Assembly (NCBI GenBank): GCA_902783905.1
Contig: CACZSP010000010.1
Location: forward strand, 1-7,643
Direction: 5' to 3'
DNA from: an uncultured Ruminococcus sp.
Lineage (GTDB): Bacteria; Bacillota; Clostridia; Oscillospirales; CAG-272
Length of the DNA stretch: 7,643 nt
The notes below the pieces were generated by a model that ran no database searches, was not told the origin of the DNA, and was given only the letters and a program-made list of their open reading frames with translations. The number at the start of each line of letters is the position of its first letter. Position 1 is the stretch's first letter. The translations under genes and the position numbers were made by a program. Of the stretch, positions 1 through 6,860 are shown piece after piece.

Positions 1-164
1 AAGGCAATACCGCACAATTCGCGTGCGTAGATTGGCGAGAACATTTTTTGCCTGTTTTTGCTGAGAAATCGCAGGAATACAGGCGGTATTGCAAGATTTC
101 GACGCGAAAACAGGCGAAAAATGAGCCGTCAAGATGCGTGCGCCGAATTGTGCGGTATTGCCTT
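1..164. repeat. Long imperfect palindrome with perfect 21-bp inverted ends (MITE-like)
   Basis: The first 21 bases (beginning AAGGCAATACCGC) are the exact reverse complement of 144-164. Bases 42-61 pair with 104-123 over 20 positions, with only two T-G wobbles and no mismatch, and 65-70 pair with 95-100. All of these pairs share one axis (the coordinates sum to 165), so the whole block folds back on itself. The arms between 22-41 and 124-143 match only if shifted by about two bases. There is no credible coding sequence. This fits a miniature inverted-repeat transposable element or a long-hairpin dispersed repeat. The palindrome begins at base 1 of the window, so its left flank and any target-site duplication cannot be seen. 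The right flank reads AATATAATC. Whether the element is repeated elsewhere in the genome cannot be judged here. Confidence 0.8.
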
Positions 165-175
165 AATATAATCGC

Positions 176-225
176 ATACTCCGGCCGTGACTTCCGGATC
201 GTCACTACCGGAGTATTGCTTTTTT
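176..225 (+). terminator. Rho-independent terminator-like hairpin
   Basis: The outer stem ATACTCCGG (176-184) pairs perfectly with CCGGAGTAT (208-216). An inner stem GTGAC (187-191) pairs with GTCAC (201-205). A T run (220-225) follows closely. This is the form of an intrinsic terminator and would end transcription entering from the left, from a gene outside the window or through the palindrome. It lies upstream of the apparent mgtC promoter, so it is not part of that gene's leader. Confidence 0.7.
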
Positions 226-252
226 GCGTATTATATGATAAAATATTATAAT
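224..252 (+). promoter_or_regulatory. Sigma-A-type promoter of the mgtC operon
   Basis: A -35-like TTGCGT (224-229) and a perfect -10 TATAAT (247-252) are separated by 17 bp in very AT-rich DNA. Transcription would begin near 259, giving a leader of about 33 nt to the ATG at 293, too short for a riboswitch. A Shine-Dalgarno-like AAAGGG (279-284) lies 8 nt before the ATG. The -35 box overlaps the last T residues of the terminator hairpin, so the two signals are packed together. Confidence 0.7.
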
Positions 253-292
253 ATACCCGTTATTCAAAAACAAAGCTGAAAGGGTTTCTGAT

Positions 293-1024
293 ATGGATCC
301 ATCATTCGGACTGCTGAGCGCGCTCGATCCGCTTCGCGGATCGGAGGCATACGCGGTCGCCTTCAAGCTTTTTCTCGCCGCCGTTTTCGGCGGACTTATC
401 GGTCTTGAGCGGCGCAGAAAGCGCAGACCGGCGGGCTTCCGCACACACATACTCGTATGCGTCGGAGTCACCCTCGCCTTCTGTACCAACCTATACCTTT
501 ACGATCTGTTTATGAAGCTTTTCCCCGAGGGATACGACAAGCTGGATATCTCCCGTCTGGGTGCGCAGGTCATCAACGGCATCGGCTTCCTGGGCGCCGG
601 AACGATAATCATCACCGGACGCCATCAGGTAAAAGGTCTGACGACCGCCGCCGGTCTCTGGGCGTCGGCGTGCATGGGACTTGCCATCGGAGCCGGATAT
701 TTCGAATGCGCAACCATCGCTTTCATCTTCATCTATCTTACGATAACATCCTTCAACAGCGTCGAAAAGCTGCTGACCGAGCGCTCGAGAAAGATGAACG
801 TCTATCTGATCGTCGGGTCCCAGGATAAGATCCACGTCGTCAGGGACAAGCTCGAATCGATGAGCATCACCGTCTTCGATATCGAGATCACCAACGTGCG
901 CGATCTTCCGATGCAGCCGCCCTCCCTCGTCATCGAGACCGAACTGCCCCACCGGAGCAGTCACAGCGACGTGATCATGGCGCTGGCGGCGACCGACGGC
1001 GTCATCGCCGTCGAGGAAGCGTAA
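293..1024 (+). CDS. MgtC/SapB family membrane protein (first of a tandem pair)
   Basis: A 243-residue protein of the MgtC/SapB family. Family members are inner-membrane proteins tied to adaptation to low magnesium, acid or other stress; their biochemical activity is debated, and in Salmonella MgtC acts on the F1Fo ATP synthase. The hallmark stretches are visible: GGLIGLERRRKRRPAGFRTH (33-52), RLGAQVINGIGFLGAG (88-103) and QVKGLTTAAGLWASA (112-126). About five hydrophobic segments lie within residues 22-155. A soluble C-terminal domain (about 168-243) ends in a TDGVIAVEE pattern typical of ACT-like regulatory folds. The ATG at 293 has an AAAGGG 8 nt upstream and a good promoter. It is the first gene of a three-gene operon and is followed 12 nt later by a paralogue. 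The substrate or partner is unknown, and calling it mgtC itself would overstate the evidence. Confidence 0.9.
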   Translation: MDPSFGLLSALDPLRGSEAYAVAFKLFLAAVFGGLIGLERRRKRRPAGFRTHILVCVGVTLAFCTNLYLYDLFMKLFPEGYDKLDISRLGAQVINGIGFLGAGTIIITGRHQVKGLTTAAGLWASACMGLAIGAGYFECATIAFIFIYLTITSFNSVEKLLTERSRKMNVYLIVGSQDKIHVVRDKLESMSITVFDIEITNVRDLPMQPPSLVIETELPHRSSHSDVIMALAATDGVIAVEEA

Positions 1025-1036
1025 AGGAGAAGGGCC

Positions 1037-1735
1037 ATGACTTTTTCACAGTTTCTTGATATAATATGCGGTGTCGGAGTCCCCGGAATACTCGTCAGAC
1101 TTACTCTCGCCCTTCTATGCGGAGGCTTTATCGGCTGGGAAAGAGAGACCAAAAGGCGCGCCGCCGGCTTCAGGACTCACACGCTTATCTGCCTCGGAGC
1201 GTCGCTTACGACTCTCATCAGCCAGTACGTCGTCATCGAAAGAGGACTTCCGACCGATCCCGCCCGTCTCGGCGCTCAGGTCATAGCCGGCATGTCCTTC
1301 ATCGGCGCCGGAGCCATCATCGTCACGTCGCGCAAGCAGGTAAAGGGACTGACGACCGCCGCCGGCCTCTGGACCGCGGCGATCATCGGGCTTGCCATAG
1401 GCGCCGGATATTACGCTGCCGCGATAATGTCGGTCCTTCTCGTCCTCGCCGCCGAACTTCTCCTGTCGCGTCTTGAATACTTCATCGTCGCCAACGCGCG
1501 CTCGATGACGGTGCGCGTCGAGATCGAAGCGCCCGAAACGCTGAACGGAATAATTACCATGCTGACGGAAGACGGAATGAAGATTTCCGACGTCGAATTC
1601 TCGCGCATGGGGCCCGATCAGGACAGCCGCCCCGGAGCCGTCTTCACCGTCCGCCTGAAAAAACGCGTCAAACACGACGACGTTTTACTGAAGATCTCCG
1701 AGACGCCCGGCGTCAGCGAAGTCGAGGAGCTGTGA
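1037..1735 (+). CDS. MgtC/SapB family membrane protein (second of a tandem pair)
   Basis: A 232-residue paralogue of the preceding gene. It has the same ordered motifs: GGFIGWERETKRRAAGFRTH (29-48), RLGAQVIAGMSFIGAG (77-92) and QVKGLTTAAGLWTAA (101-115). Four or five membrane segments lie between about 15 and 145, and a soluble ACT-like C-terminal domain spans about 156-232, ending in TPGVSEVEEL. An AAGGAG (1024-1029) directly after the upstream stop codon sits 7 nt before the ATG. The C-terminal domain differs strongly from that of the first copy, while the membrane core is similar even at the DNA level, with a shared run CTGACGACCGCCGCCGG. This fits an old duplication with divergent regulatory tails, or an assembly of two family subtypes. 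A heteromeric complex is possible but inferred only from the pairing. Confidence 0.9.
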   Translation: MTFSQFLDIICGVGVPGILVRLTLALLCGGFIGWERETKRRAAGFRTHTLICLGASLTTLISQYVVIERGLPTDPARLGAQVIAGMSFIGAGAIIVTSRKQVKGLTTAAGLWTAAIIGLAIGAGYYAAAIMSVLLVLAAELLLSRLEYFIVANARSMTVRVEIEAPETLNGIITMLTEDGMKISDVEFSRMGPDQDSRPGAVFTVRLKKRVKHDDVLLKISETPGVSEVEEL

Positions 1736-1739
1736 CGGA

Positions 1740-2969
1740 ATGAGCGGCGCGATAATCGAAGAAAAACTCCTCACCGAGATAGTCGACTCCTGCGACGTTC
1801 TCGTCTGCGGCGGAGGATTTGCAGGTATTTCCGCGGCTCTTGCCGCGGCAAGGCATGGAAAGAGAGTTATACTCGCCGAAAAACAGTTTCTGCTCGGAGG
1901 CCTCGGGACCGCCGGACTCGTAACGATCTATCTGCCGATCTGCGACGGAAGGGGAAGGCAGATCTGTTTCGGCATTGCCGAAGAACTTCTCCGCCTTTCG
2001 ATCTCGGAGGGTCACGAGGGAAAATACCCCGCCAACTGGCTCGATTCCGACGACCCGGCCGGAAGGACGGCCGACGATCCCCGCTTCCGCGTTCAGTACA
2101 ATCCTTCGCTGTTCGCGGCGCTCGCCGAAAAACTGCTTGCCGAAAGCGGTGTTAAGATCCTTTACGGATATGCGGCGGCAGGCGTTTCTCTCGAAGGAAA
2201 AAAGATAAGCGCCGTCATCTTCGAAAACAAATCCGGCAGGCAGGCGATAGCGGCGCGCTCGGTCGTCGACGCAACGGGAGACTGCGACGTGGCGCGCCTA
2301 TCCGGCACGCCGACAGCCGTTTTCGGTCAGGGAAACGTACTTGCGGCATGGTATTATCTTCTCGGTGACGAAGGATACAGACTCAACATCCTCGGGGCTT
2401 CCGACATACCCGAAAAGCATAAAAACGAAAAAAATCCAAAAAAGCCCCTGATAAACAGACGCTTTTCCGGACTTGACGCCGAAGAACTGTCCGAGATGGT
2501 ATGCCTGTCCCACGGCGCTTTCCTTTCGGATCTTCGGAAAAAAAGAAAGACCGACCCGACAGCCGTGCCGACTTCGATCGCTTCGATCCCTCAGATAAGA
2601 ATGACCCGGCGCATCGCGGGCGAATACGTCCTGGACGACGCCGAGTCACATAAATATTTCCCGGATTCCGTCGGAATGATTCCCGACTGGCGCAAAAGAG
2701 GCCCGGTTTACGAGGTGCCCTTCGGCTCGCTTTATTCGAAGGAGACCCCAAACCTGATCACCGCCGGTCGCAGCATTTCGGTCAGCGACGCCATGTGGGA
2801 CATCTCGCGCGTCATACCCTGCTGCGCCGTCACCGGCCAGGCGGCGGGAACCGCCGCTGCTCTTTCGGACGATTTTTCATCGCTCGATATCGCGGTTCTT
2901 CAGAAAGAGCTCGAAACCGCCGGCGTCGTGCTGCATGAAAAAGATTTGACAGTTATCAGCGGGCAGTAA
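1740..2969 (+). CDS. FAD-dependent oxidoreductase
   Basis: A 409-residue flavoprotein resembling the FAD_oxidored group. The N-terminal dinucleotide-binding fold is clear: CGGGFAGISAALAAARHGK at 23-41, followed by an acidic ribose-binding position at E47 (LAEK). VVDATGD (175-181) and the C-terminal NLITAGRSIS (338-347) with TGQAAGTAAA (365-374) complete the FAD-binding pattern of this class. The substrate cannot be read from the sequence. No signal peptide or membrane segment is evident, so it should be cytoplasmic. It starts 4 nt after the upstream stop codon, with GAGGAG (1724-1729) inside the end of that gene, so it is probably translationally coupled to the MgtC pair. The last residues (LTVISGQ) are encoded by DNA resembling the adjoining short repeats and are probably not ancestral to the protein. 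Confidence 0.88.
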   Translation: MSGAIIEEKLLTEIVDSCDVLVCGGGFAGISAALAAARHGKRVILAEKQFLLGGLGTAGLVTIYLPICDGRGRQICFGIAEELLRLSISEGHEGKYPANWLDSDDPAGRTADDPRFRVQYNPSLFAALAEKLLAESGVKILYGYAAAGVSLEGKKISAVIFENKSGRQAIAARSVVDATGDCDVARLSGTPTAVFGQGNVLAAWYYLLGDEGYRLNILGASDIPEKHKNEKNPKKPLINRRFSGLDAEELSEMVCLSHGAFLSDLRKKRKTDPTAVPTSIASIPQIRMTRRIAGEYVLDDAESHKYFPDSVGMIPDWRKRGPVYEVPFGSLYSKETPNLITAGRSISVSDAMWDISRVIPCCAVTGQAAGTAAALSDDFSSLDIAVLQKELETAGVVLHEKDLTVISGQ

Positions 2970-3105
2970 AAGTTGTCAGTGGACAGTGAGCAGTGGACAG
3001 TATTTTTCTTTTTTGGTCTTAACTGACAACTGCCCACTTGCCACTGACAACTCTTGTAACAACTGCCCACTGACAACTATTACTTCTCACTGTCAACTGT
3101 CAACA
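2946..3105. repeat. Short ACTGACAACTG-type repeats in the convergent intergenic gap
   Basis: The gap between the convergent genes and the ends of both genes consist of variants of a short word. AGTTGTCAGTGG (2971-2982) has two perfect inverted copies, at 3041-3052 and 3067-3078. AGTGGACAGT (2992-3001) is opposite ACTGCCCACT (3029-3038) with one mismatch. Further variants are at 3021-3030 and 3089-3104. The left half reads mostly in one orientation and the right half in the other, so the region can form a large stem around a T-rich centre (3001-3020). It may act as a terminator for both operons, but no clean stem followed by a T run is seen on either strand, so that role is uncertain. The two genes' final codons lie within the array. 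Confidence 0.75.
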
Positions 3106-4126
3106 GCGCCTTTTCGAGCTCGTCGAGCTCCCCGTCGGTCGTCGACCAGCCCGTCGCAAAGCGGACAACCGTACGGCGGTCGTCGTACTTTTCCCAAACG
3201 GAAAAACCGATCTTTTCCCGAAGCTTTTCCAGCTTTTCGTTTTCCATTATGATGAACTGCTGATTCGTCGGGGAATCGATGTAAAATTCGTATCCGCGGG
3301 AGGAAAAAATCCCGCGCAGCCTGTGAGCCGCTTCGATCGCGTGCCGGCTGATCCTGAAATAAAGCCCGTCGGTAAACAGCGTATCGAACTGGATCCCGAG
3401 AAGCCTTCCTTTTGCAAGGAGGGCTCCTCTTTTTTTCACCGAGTTTATGAAATGCGGCGGTCTGTTTCCGCGTGTGAAGACGACCGCCTCCCCGCAAAGC
3501 GCGCCGACCTTCGTACCGCCGATATAAAAAACGTCGCAAAGGCGGGCGATATCCGGAAGAGACAGATCGTTTCCCTGGCATTCGAGGGCGTAGCCGAGTC
3601 TGGCTCCGTCGAGAAAGAGGGTTATTCCGTATCCGCGGCAGAGGGACGATATTTCTTCAAGCTCTTTTTTCGAATAGACAGTGCCGTACTCCGTCGGATG
3701 GGACAGATACACCATCCCGGGGAACACCATGTGCTCCCGGCTCGGGTCGGCGAAAAAAGAGGAAAGAAAATCTTCAACGTCAGCCGCCCGGAGTTTCCCT
3801 TCCTTCTGGGGAAGAGCGAGAACCTTGTGACCGGTATACTCGATCGCGCCCGCCTCGTGGGTGTTGACGTGGCCCGTCGTCGCGGCGATCACTCCCTCGT
3901 GATCCGACAGCATAGAAGATATAACGACGGCGTTCGTCTGAGTCCCTCCGGCTATAAACTCCACTTCGGCTTCGGGAAGTCCGACAGCCGCCCGGATCTT
4001 TTCCTTCGCACTTTCGCAGTATGCGTCGGTACCGTAGCCCGGCAGATGCTCGAAATTAGTTTCGGCGAGCCGGCGCAGGATCTCGGGATGCGCTCCCGTC
4101 GTGTAGTCGCTGGCAAAAGATATCAT
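3080..4126 (-). CDS. Threonine aldolase-type PLP-dependent enzyme
   Basis: A 348-residue fold-type I PLP enzyme of the beta-eliminating lyase / low-specificity threonine aldolase group. Members cleave threonine or allo-threonine to glycine and acetaldehyde. The cofactor site is intact: GGTQTN (60-65) for phosphate binding, H90 (GHVNTHEAGA) as the probable ring-stacking residue, D173 and R176 in FLDGARLG, and the Schiff-base lysine K206 in FYIGGTKVGA. Length is typical for the family. It is a cytoplasmic protein without a signal peptide. The ATG lies 6 nt after the stop codon of the upstream phosphatase gene. There is no good Shine-Dalgarno sequence (only an A-rich stretch), so translation may rely on reinitiation. 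The C-terminal LTVDSEK is encoded by the neighbouring repeat array. Substrate preference and stereospecificity cannot be inferred. Confidence 0.88.
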   Translation of the reverse strand: MISFASDYTTGAHPEILRRLAETNFEHLPGYGTDAYCESAKEKIRAAVGLPEAEVEFIAGGTQTNAVVISSMLSDHEGVIAATTGHVNTHEAGAIEYTGHKVLALPQKEGKLRAADVEDFLSSFFADPSREHMVFPGMVYLSHPTEYGTVYSKKELEEISSLCRGYGITLFLDGARLGYALECQGNDLSLPDIARLCDVFYIGGTKVGALCGEAVVFTRGNRPPHFINSVKKRGALLAKGRLLGIQFDTLFTDGLYFRISRHAIEAAHRLRGIFSSRGYEFYIDSPTNQQFIIMENEKLEKLREKIGFSVWEKYDDRRTVVRFATGWSTTDGELDELEKALLTVDSEK

Positions 4127-4132
4127 GGCTTT

Positions 4133-5230
4133 TTATTTTTTCGTAACGCCGTCGCCGTAGATCGTTTTCCAGTCGTTTTTCATCGAAACGGATACCCAGC
4201 CGAATTCCTCGCAGAGAGCCTTCATCTTGTCGGCCTTGGTTTCGTTGCCGTTTTCGCGAACGGTGTCGTCGCAGCAGAGCATAAAGGCGAGAGACGGATA
4301 CTCGTTGCCGCTTGTCACGTATTCGGCCATACTGGCGTCTCCCGTGCTGTTGCCGAAGGAAAGAACCGGTTGCACTCCGATCTCCTGCGCAATCACCGAG
4401 ACCTTGTTCATCTTCAGGTTCTTGACGATAAAATCGCCTCCGAGGACAAGCTTGTCGTCGTCGTCGTAAACGTAGTTCAATCCATCGGTCCCGCCCTGAT
4501 CGGGAGCCACGAGGGTCTCGTCAGATCCGATTATCTGACGGGGAGGAACGTTCAGGGGCGAATCGTAAACGATGCCGCGGACGATGAACCTGTCGGTCCC
4601 GCTGACCACGTATACCGTAAAACCGTTTGCCTGAAGGTATTCCACCACCTGAAGCATCGGACGGTACCAGCCCTCTCCGCGGTTCATTCCGTCATACGAA
4701 GGCATCGGCAGTTTTTTGAACTCCTGAATATATGCGTTGAACTCGCCCACGGTCATTCCGGCGAAGGAGGAAGCGATCGCCTTTCCGTGATCGACCTCGA
4801 GTCCGGAGAAGGACGCCCCGGTGTTGTTCTGTTCGACTATCTTGTTCGCCGTCTCGCGCTCGAAATCGCTTGCCCTGTCACGGTAATCCGGATCCTCGAG
4901 AACGCGGTGGACGAGAAGAGTGTAATCGAAATAGTTGGGATCGGTCTCACAGAAAAGCGTTCCGTCCAGATCGAAAACGGCGATGCGGTTTTCTTCAGGA
5001 ATATATCCTTCGCCGCCTTCCCTGACCGCTTCCGAAACGAATTTTTCGAGTTTCTGCCTGGCAGGTGCGTCCTCGGTCCAGAGGGACAGGGGCTCTCCCG
5101 GCTCCGGAATCCGCTCCGCCGGCTGCTTCCATCCCACGCCCAGCGCGTAAAGGATACTGACGGTTATAAGAAGGCAGACGGAGGTAACCGCGATCACCTT
5201 CCATTTGTTTTCGACGTTTGCGTTGCTCAT
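4133..5230 (-). CDS. Membrane-anchored HAD-superfamily phosphatase (phosphoserine phosphatase-like)
   Basis: A 365-residue protein with a basic, short N-terminus and one hydrophobic segment (about 12-31). No lipobox or clear cleavage site is seen, so it is probably a signal anchor that places the catalytic domain outside the membrane. The HAD motifs follow in order: AVFDLDGTLF with nucleophile D87 and acid/base D89; motif II VVSGTDR with S210; a candidate motif III lysine near 270; and motif IV FGNSTGDASM with D298. The GNSxGD form and the large insert between motifs I and II (about 95-205) resemble phosphoserine phosphatase-like HAD proteins. The substrate is unknown. The ATG is supported by GGAG (complement of 5238-5241) 7 nt upstream. 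The gene is 21 bp downstream of the three-domain regulator and 6 bp before the aldolase, so co-expression is likely. Confidence 0.87.
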   Translation of the reverse strand: MSNANVENKWKVIAVTSVCLLITVSILYALGVGWKQPAERIPEPGEPLSLWTEDAPARQKLEKFVSEAVREGGEGYIPEENRIAVFDLDGTLFCETDPNYFDYTLLVHRVLEDPDYRDRASDFERETANKIVEQNNTGASFSGLEVDHGKAIASSFAGMTVGEFNAYIQEFKKLPMPSYDGMNRGEGWYRPMLQVVEYLQANGFTVYVVSGTDRFIVRGIVYDSPLNVPPRQIIGSDETLVAPDQGGTDGLNYVYDDDDKLVLGGDFIVKNLKMNKVSVIAQEIGVQPVLSFGNSTGDASMAEYVTSGNEYPSLAFMLCCDDTVRENGNETKADKMKALCEEFGWVSVSMKNDWKTIYGDGVTKK

Positions 5231-5251
5231 TTATAATCTCCGTTTTTTTGA

Positions 5252-6838
5252 TCAGAATATTTTTTTCATCGTCAGGACGTTGCGGCCGTCCCTGTATTCG
5301 TAAGTCACCGAATCGGTTACCTTTTTCGTAAGGAAAACTCCGAGTCCGCCGATTCCGCGCTCGGAAGCCGGAAGAGTCACGTCGGGATCCTTCATTGAAA
5401 GAGGATCGAACCGTTTTCCGCTGTCCGAGAAGGTTATTACGGCAGCTCTCGGCGCGTCTTCAAACGCGACGGTCACCGTCGCGTCCCCGCTGCCGGGAGA
5501 GTAGGCGTAGTTTGCGATATTGACGAAGATTTCTTCAACGGCGAGATCGATCTGCATTTTCGCCTTTGGAGGGCATCCGGCGGCGTCAAGCCGTGAGTTC
5601 ACGTAACCGGTCACCTCGTCGAGTCTGTCGGTCGTCGCCGCGACGCGGAGAGAGCCGTCCGCGGCGCCGGGCGAAACGTCCAAAACGAGAGAATCGACGT
5701 GCGGAAGGATCGATACGAGACGGTCGGTCCAGAGCTGCCTTGCCGCGCGCGTTTCGGCGTCGCCGTCCCCGTAATGGCGTATGCTCCAGTCGATAAGATA
5801 AGTATACGACAGGACGCGGATCTTTTCCTCCTCGCGCTCAACGACGGCGTCGTCCTCCGTCCCGAGATATTCTTTCAGCGTCCCGAGCCAGAACCTTCGC
5901 GCCGTTTCCTGATCGTAGCCCTGGAAGGCGAGCACGACGCCGGGATCGTATTCCGAATAGCCGATATACGCGTTGTACATATTGAGGAATTCGAAGACCG
6001 GATTCCCGACCGAAAGCGTGTCCATATCGATGACCAGCACTTCCCCGCCCGACACGACGATATTCTTGGTGTGGAAGTCCCCGTGGATCAAATGATCGCT
6101 CCCGGGTATCGCGTCGATCAGTCCCGACAGTTTTTCTCCGAGGCCGTCGGGAAGAATTCCTTTTATCCTTGACGCCGCGGCGCGGATTTTCGCCGACGCG
6201 GGCGGGAGCTTTCCTTCCGGAACGGTTATCCCGTGTACCGTTTTCAGCATCTTTACGTATTCCGAGATACACCAGTCGGTGCGCTCCGGCTCTTCGGCGA
6301 GTATTTTCGCGAAGGACCTGGCGTCAAGAAGCTCGAAAACCGATCCGTAACTGTCTCCCACCTTCACGACGTCGTAGGAGATGGCTGTCGGGACTCCGAG
6401 GATAAGGGCGAGTTTTGCGATCTCCCTTTCACGCTGTATCTCGGAGAGCGCGTCGGCGTTTTTGTAGGTCTTCACGACGTTGTCGCCGTCGATGCGGTAG
6501 ACCTTGCCGTTGAATCCCTCTCCGATGACCTCGCACCCGTCCACCGAAACGACCCTGTACGCCTTTTCAACCGTCAGAATCTCGGTAAACCCGGTCATTT
6601 CAAGTATGTCGTAGACCTCGGGAGATACGTTCGTAATCTTTATTCCCGGACAGTTTTTTTTCAGTCTGAGTATTACGCGCAGTCCGGCGCTGGAAATATA
6701 ATCGAGACCCGAGGCGTCGATGACGACGTCGGATCCGGCGCTTCCCGAAAGCCGCGACAGCGATTCGGATTCGACTGACTGAGCGTTGCCCGAGTCGATC
6801 CTTCCCGTCCATTTCAGTATTACAGCATAAGAGTTCAT
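5252..6838 (-). CDS. STAS - phosphotransferase-fold kinase - RsbW-like ATPase fusion protein
   Basis: A 528-residue soluble protein with three domains. Residues 1-97 form a STAS domain (anti-sigma-factor antagonist): DASGLDYISSAGL (41-53) matches the phosphorylation loop, and S50 aligns with the phosphorylated serine of SpoIIAA. Residues about 102-380 form an aminoglycoside phosphotransferase-like kinase: glycine-rich loop IGEGFNGKVY (105-114), ATP-binding lysine K123 (VVKTY), catalytic HGDFHTKN with D254 and N259, and metal-binding IDMD (270-273). From memory it resembles the family called TIGR02172. Residues about 385-528 form a GHKL ATPase like RsbW/SpoIIAB: AVEEIFVN with E436 and N440 at the spacing of the SpoIIAB catalytic Glu and Mg-binding Asn, FSDSGKRFDP (470-479), and RGIGGLG (494-500). 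GGAG lies 7 nt before the ATG. All three active sites look complete. The target and signal are unknown, and no sigma factor is nearby. Confidence 0.88.
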   Translation of the reverse strand: MNSYAVILKWTGRIDSGNAQSVESESLSRLSGSAGSDVVIDASGLDYISSAGLRVILRLKKNCPGIKITNVSPEVYDILEMTGFTEILTVEKAYRVVSVDGCEVIGEGFNGKVYRIDGDNVVKTYKNADALSEIQREREIAKLALILGVPTAISYDVVKVGDSYGSVFELLDARSFAKILAEEPERTDWCISEYVKMLKTVHGITVPEGKLPPASAKIRAAASRIKGILPDGLGEKLSGLIDAIPGSDHLIHGDFHTKNIVVSGGEVLVIDMDTLSVGNPVFEFLNMYNAYIGYSEYDPGVVLAFQGYDQETARRFWLGTLKEYLGTEDDAVVEREEEKIRVLSYTYLIDWSIRHYGDGDAETRAARQLWTDRLVSILPHVDSLVLDVSPGAADGSLRVAATTDRLDEVTGYVNSRLDAAGCPPKAKMQIDLAVEEIFVNIANYAYSPGSGDATVTVAFEDAPRAAVITFSDSGKRFDPLSMKDPDVTLPASERGIGGLGVFLTKKVTDSVTYEYRDGRNVLTMKKIF

Positions 6839-6860
6839 CAGGTTTCTCCGTAATTCTTAT

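Noticed and set aside
176..225. A magnesium-sensing leader or riboswitch upstream of mgtC
   Set aside because: The hairpin lies upstream of the -10 box and mostly upstream of the -35 box, so it would not be in the mgtC transcript; the remaining leader is only about 33 nt.
48..251. A 67-codon open frame on the plus strand
   Set aside because: It runs through the palindrome, terminator hairpin and promoter; its composition reflects those elements and not a protein.
2971..3105. A CRISPR array
   Set aside because: The repeat words are about 10-12 nt, degenerate, in both orientations, and not separated by unique spacers of constant length; no cas gene is present.
4450..4470. DDDDK motif and GTC trinucleotide run in the HAD phosphatase gene
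   Set aside because: It resembles an enterokinase site, but is a short acidic loop from a codon run in a normal gene; no sign of engineering elsewhere.
3323..5236. A 637-codon open frame on the plus strand
   Set aside because: It lies opposite two well-supported genes (threonine aldolase type and HAD phosphatase), crosses their boundary, and shows no recognisable domain; long antisense frames are common in GC-rich coding DNA.
5699..6778. Plus-strand open frames (5699-6172 and 6233-6778)
   Set aside because: They are antisense to the kinase and STAS domains of the fusion gene and have no family features.
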